The notes beneath the pieces were generated by a model. That model made no database searches and was not told the origin of the DNA. It saw nothing but the letters and a program-made list of their open reading frames with translations. A stretch of 64,000 bases of DNA from Melieria omissa (taxonomy: Eukaryota > Arthropoda > Insecta > Diptera > Ulidiidae): contig OZ020270.1 of the NCBI GenBank assembly GCA_963971225.1, positions 75,470,432 through 75,534,431 on the forward strand, given 5' to 3'. Position numbers and translations under genes: made by a program. Below are positions 61,301-64,000 of this stretch, one piece after another (position 1 is the stretch's first letter; each line of letters opens with the position of its first letter).

Positions 61301-62221
61301 TTCGATTTTCAATCCAGCATCCTGCATCCGTTTCACTGAAATTAAATTCTGTGGGACATCTTTACAAAAAAGTACATCTTCCAGGGTAATTTCGTTTTGA
61401 GAATCATCACAGAGCCGAACGATGCCCTTCTTTGTAGCATAAATATATTCCCCACACTTTGCAACTGATATCCTTATTGGGTATTCCAGATCGACACAAT
61501 CGGTGAAAAGATTTTCGTTATTAATAATGTGGTCAGAAGCTCCAGAATCCAGGAGAAAAGACACGTCGCCGACAGTAGGAATTACAGCTCCATTTCCTAT
61601 CATAAACGCGAAACCGTTTCGCGGTGAAGTAGTTGCAAATTGTGCAGCTTTGGCATGTTCATTCTTTTTGTTACTCAAAAAACTTTTAAATGCATAGCAG
61701 TCTTTTTTTATATGTCCCTTTTTACCACAGTGAAAGCATTTCACAATTGGCTTGGTATTTGTTTTAAAAGTTTTAAATTTATTTTTGTTTTTAAAGTTTT
61801 GCGAGAAGTTTTTATAGCTTTTATTGTTATTATTACACATCGCTTGCAATATTTTGGAACTTGTGTCTTTATTATCACTTCTTAACTTAATTTCATGATC
61901 CAGCAATCGGTTCTTTACGAAAGCCAATGTTAAATTATCTTCTGACAGTGTTTCAATTGCGGTTACAACTCCATCATAAGATGGTGGTAATGTTAATAAT
62001 AAGTGAGACACTTTGTCCATCTCATCAATTTTGGCTCCCGAAGCCAACAGTTCGTTAAGGGGAGGTTCTCCTCTTTTCGGCCGAAAATAAAGCGAAATTC
62101 TTTCATTTACTGTCGGATAATGAAACGACTCAGGAATAGACGGTTTTGATGATTTATTAAGCCATCTTTCTAAAATACAAGAAAAAAATTTTTTTTTACA
62201 AAATCCAATATGGCGGCCCAA
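58397..62221 (-). CDS. copia-like pol polyprotein, copy 7 (most divergent)
   Basis: Has I987M and the silent G (61417) of copies 3 and 6, but V463. Private changes are S649F (near 60275), D379G (near 61085), R30P in the insert-derived leader (near 62133) and a silent change near 61196. Still open over 1,274 codons. It is the edge copy next to the outer 5' LTR. Confidence 0.93.
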   Translation of the reverse strand: MGRHIGFCKKKFFSCILERWLNKSSKPSIPESFHYPTVNERISLYFRPKRGEPPLNELLASGAKIDEMDKVSHLLLTLPPSYDGVVTAIETLSEDNLTLAFVKNRLLDHEIKLRSDNKDTSSKILQAMCNNNNKSYKNFSQNFKNKNKFKTFKTNTKPIVKCFHCGKKGHIKKDCYAFKSFLSNKKNEHAKAAQFATTSPRNGFAFMIGNGAVIPTVGDVSFLLDSGASDHIINNENLFTDCVDLEYPIRISVAKCGEYIYATKKGIVRLCDDSQNEITLEDVLFCKDVPQNLISVKRMQDAGLKIEFDAGGVKVSKNGQVIIDGKCIHNVPIIDFVLSRKAYASNMVKNNGYLLWHERLGHISKGKFLEIKNKNMFNGIALLKTVQPTDELCEACIYGKQARLSFNVSKNKNYIKRPLFVVHSDVCGPITPSTVDEKNYYVIFVDQYTHYCVSYLITYKSDVFATFKDFVAKSEAHFSLKVVNLYIDNGREYLSNEMRDYCVQKGISYHLTVPHTPQLNGVSERMIRTITEKARTMISGAKLDKRFWGEAVLTATYLINRSPSKALKNSMRTPFEMWHNRKPDLRYLKVFGSTVYIHNKTRKRKFDEKSWKGILVGYAPNGYKVWDVATGKFVSARDVIVDETNMVNFRTVVKDRVELRNSGNEIEFPNESTERISNEFALDKQPSGVVTSKENADPVETGENVLENTDEHNGQLQNSQLSEEKNEVRRSDRLKERPQISYKESDLLVRSCIMNAQSFIDSVPNSFDDIKNRSDRSHWEEAIKEELDSHFYNKTWSLVSKPKNKNIVSCRWVFTRKYDELGNPIRYKARLVARGFTQEYLIDYDETFAPVARISSLRFILAFANQFDLKVHHMDVKTAFLNGILKEDIYMTAPPGLSCGSDQVCRLNKAIYGLKQAARCWFEIFEQALKEIGFMNSAVDRCIYILDKGDAHHNLYVLLYVDDLVIATGNIETMTSFKNYLKSKFRMTDLFEIKYFIGIKIERVNNSVSLSQSAYIENILKKFKMIDSKAVSTPLPSRLDYEALNSDENCDAPCRNLIGCLMYIMLCTRPDLSTSVNILSRYSNKNNKELWQCLKRVLRYLKGSSDLRLVYSKNLNCKEMITGYVDSDWGGSVSDRKSTTGYVFMMFESCIVCWNTKKQHSVAASSTEAEYMALFEAVREALWLKSLMNSIQIELKEPMKIYEDNQGCISIANNPSCHKRSKHIDIKYHFSREQVENKLIKIEYIPTDKQLADILTKPLSGARFLYLRSKMNLK

Positions 62222-62809
62222 AAATGGCGCGTCTTTTCAACCTCTGCAAGCGAGACATTGTTCGGAAACGTCAAGGCTGTAGCCACTTGTAGTGAACTGA
62301 AATCAAAAATTTTTTTTTTATAGTAAAGAATATTAAATTCCCTATGACTTATACCTATTTTTGAATAATTTTTATAAAAAATCATCTAATTTATGCATAA
62401 TCATAGAAAAAGTTCAATTTTTACCATTTTTTTTCGACTTTTCTTTTGTTAAAAGACTATTATTACACATTTGTTTATGTTTGTTTTAGGTATAAGTCAT
62501 ATAAAAAATCATACCCTTTAAGAAATGCTATAGATGAAGTAACTCGGATAAGTAGATCATGAGTTACGCTTGACGTTAGGATGAAAAAAATGGTTTTGAG
62601 ATAAACGCGTAAACATCTTTGGCCGCGCAGTAAAATAGCACCAGAGCGTTCCTCCGCGCGCGAAAGTTCGACGCATCAGAGACGCTCGTATGCGATAAAT
62701 ATGCTGCGGATCGAAAAATCCTTTTGCACACATATTCTCGACATTCATACCTTTCATTTCATCAAAAAAAAAAATTGATTTTTTGAAAAAAAAAGAGGAG
62801 AACCTCCCC
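62059..62809. mobile_element. TTAA-flanked element in gag, copy 7
   Basis: A at the 29168-equivalent site with A-runs 11 and 9, a combination shared with copy 5. Confidence 0.9.
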
Positions 62810-63186
62810 TTAATTAGGTCGTCAAATAAATTAAAGTGACCTAATAATGGGGATTCACTCTTTAATTTTAACGAAAGCAACCTTTTCCGCACAGCTAGTT
62901 GCGACGCTAAACTCTTTCGCTCGTATATCTGGTCTAAGTTCTTAAAAATTTGCCTTGCAGTATTTTCACTACTTGCAAAGCCAAGAAATGAATCACTTAA
63001 ATACTCGATAATGATGCTTTTAGCATTCCTTACACTTTTTCTCCCTCCGTCCGTAATGTCTTCTGGCACTTCATTGTCTATCACTTTTAGAGCATCTGTT
63101 TCCGCCAAGAGTGCTCTAACTCTAAATTTCCAAATTGAATATTTTTCGCCATCAAAAGGCTTAATGTTTCTTTTCATTTTCTCCAT
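62810..63186 (-). pseudogene. copia gag N-terminal part, copy 7
   Basis: A32 form. Lies next to the outer 5' LTR, so this is the copy transcribed first from the array edge. Confidence 0.88.
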
Positions 63187-63275
63187 TATTTTATATTAAT
63201 TAATTCAAGTTTTCCAAGTTCACTAATTTACACCAAAAAATATTTACAAAGTGGACGGGAGCTGGGCCCATAACC

Positions 63276-63654
63276 TGTTGGAGGTAGTCTTGAATAAAAA
63301 CACTTTAATTTTGTTTTCTGCACTTATTTATTTTACGACCTGTCACCAGCACTGATCAGCGAAGAATGAATCGAAGTAAAACTACCTGCGCAGAAGTAAA
63401 GTGCAACTACGCATTGCGCAATAGATACACAAATGCAAGACAACGGATACACATGCGACTAGCGCACAAACTATCCTTATCTTTATCAGACAATTGAGCG
63501 GCCTAACGGGACTTTGTCGTTGCTGCACTGCGCATCAAATAAACAAACGCAACCGGACACGATCAATGCATTTTTGCTACGCACGAGCAGAATTCCTGCG
63601 CAATAACATATTACGCAGTTTATTAATAAAGGAATTCTTCTCGTGTATTCAACA
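63276..63654 (-). repeat. copia LTR 8 (5' outer LTR of the array)
   Basis: Ends CAACA at 63654, followed by AAAAT (63655-63659), the partner of the duplication at 24610-24614. It drives transcription leftward into copy 7. Confidence 0.95.
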
Positions 63655-63659
63655 AAAAT

Positions 63660-64000
63660 CCTTACAGATTATGCTTTATGATAAGTTGGAAGAATTTTTT
63701 TTTATTTTACACTAGAAAATCCAAAATTTTGAGTTGTGACTGTTTTGATGATATTTTAATTCAATAATTACTGAATTATTTCAAGTTATGCCACTTTTTC
63801 TGAATTTAATAATTATAAATAACAGTTAAAAAGTTGAAAGAAAAATTTTGAAAATTCATAATTAATTTTAATAATTAAAAATATATAAAAAACTTGTCAG
63901 AATTTTGCTTAAATTTATCTTTAACAAAAATTTATTTTGTCAAAGGTGACACAATTTAAGTTAGGACTCTTTTGCATTGAGCTGCAGCGATCAAATAGCA
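63660..64000. other. AT-rich right flank without a gene
   Basis: Mostly A/T runs such as AATAATTAAAAATAT. No frame or terminal repeat recognised before the window ends. Confidence 0.5.

Larger units (their letters stand above)
24615..63654 (-). mobile_element. Head-to-tail array of a copia-like retrotransposon: seven internal regions, eight LTRs
   Basis: Identical features recur every 5,523 bp: LTRs start at 24615, 30138, 35661, 41184, 46707, 52230, 57753 and 63276, each 379 bp, separated by 5,144-bp internal regions sharing LTRs. The outer LTR edges are TGTTG (24615) and CAACA (63654). AAAAT flanks the whole array on both sides (24610-24614 and 63655-63659), while no duplication separates units. 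This shows one insertion followed by local multiplication, for example by unequal exchange between LTRs or copying of a one-LTR circle. Element direction is right to left. Three-unit periodic variants are described under the copies. An assembly artefact is possible in principle, but copy-specific bases argue against simple duplication of reads. Confidence 0.95.

Noticed and set aside
24615..63654. A CRISPR-like or bacterial repeat system
   Set aside because: The repeat unit is a complete LTR retrotransposon, and the window has insect features throughout.
24610..63659. The array as seven independent insertions or a viral concatemer
   Set aside because: There are no duplications between units, LTRs are shared and orientation is uniform; the only duplication is at the outer edges.

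Overview
The window is eukaryotic and almost certainly from an insect, most likely a higher fly. It holds an irritans-type mariner, P-, PIF/Harbinger-, hAT- and pogo-like DNA transposons, Ty3/gypsy elements with a TATA plus TCAGT initiator, and a copia-type element primed by half an initiator tRNA-Met. Almost everything recognisable is mobile DNA. The only possible host gene is a damaged alpha/beta-hydrolase (ABHD12-like) fragment near 4.2-4.8 kb. No operons, rRNA genes or CRISPR arrays are present.

Left part (1-24.6 kb) is a graveyard of nested transposons. Many ends can be placed exactly because the target-site duplications (TSDs) survive. In order they are: a Transib-like element (272-1221, ends CACAGTG, TSD CAGTG); a hAT relic near 2.5 kb; the hydrolase fragment beside an inverted pair of a dispersed repeat; a 2.56-kb hAT element (6912-9466, TSD GTGGGATG) holding a dead mariner; a 152-bp hAT MITE (TSD CTTCTCGC); a P-element relic (about 11.2-16.9 kb) split by a PIF/Harbinger element (12881-16038, TSD TTA), itself split by an intact irritans mariner (13034-14325, TSD TA); a second, related hAT derivative (17285-17986, TSD ACCACATC); a pogo-like MITE (18534-18990); and an old gypsy relic split by a young gypsy derivative (20088-23900, TSD ATAT) that keeps gag and integrase but has no reverse transcriptase.

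Right part (24,615-63,654) is one structure: a head-to-tail array of a copia-like retrotransposon on the minus strand, with seven internal regions and eight 379-bp LTRs at an exact 5,523-bp period. One 5-bp TSD (AAAAT) flanks the whole array, so it looks like one insertion later amplified in place. All seven copies carry the same 751-bp TTAA-flanked DNA element inside gag. Variants recur every three units (copies 1/4, 2/5, 3/6), which implies a higher-order duplication of a 16,569-bp trimer, with copy 7 the most divergent. Each copy keeps an open 1,274-codon frame (gag C-terminus, protease, integrase, RT, RNase H), but the gag N-terminus is severed and two copies have YVDD changed to YVND.

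All family names are my reading of protein and terminus motifs. No database search was run, and by-eye comparison of the array copies is not an exhaustive alignment.
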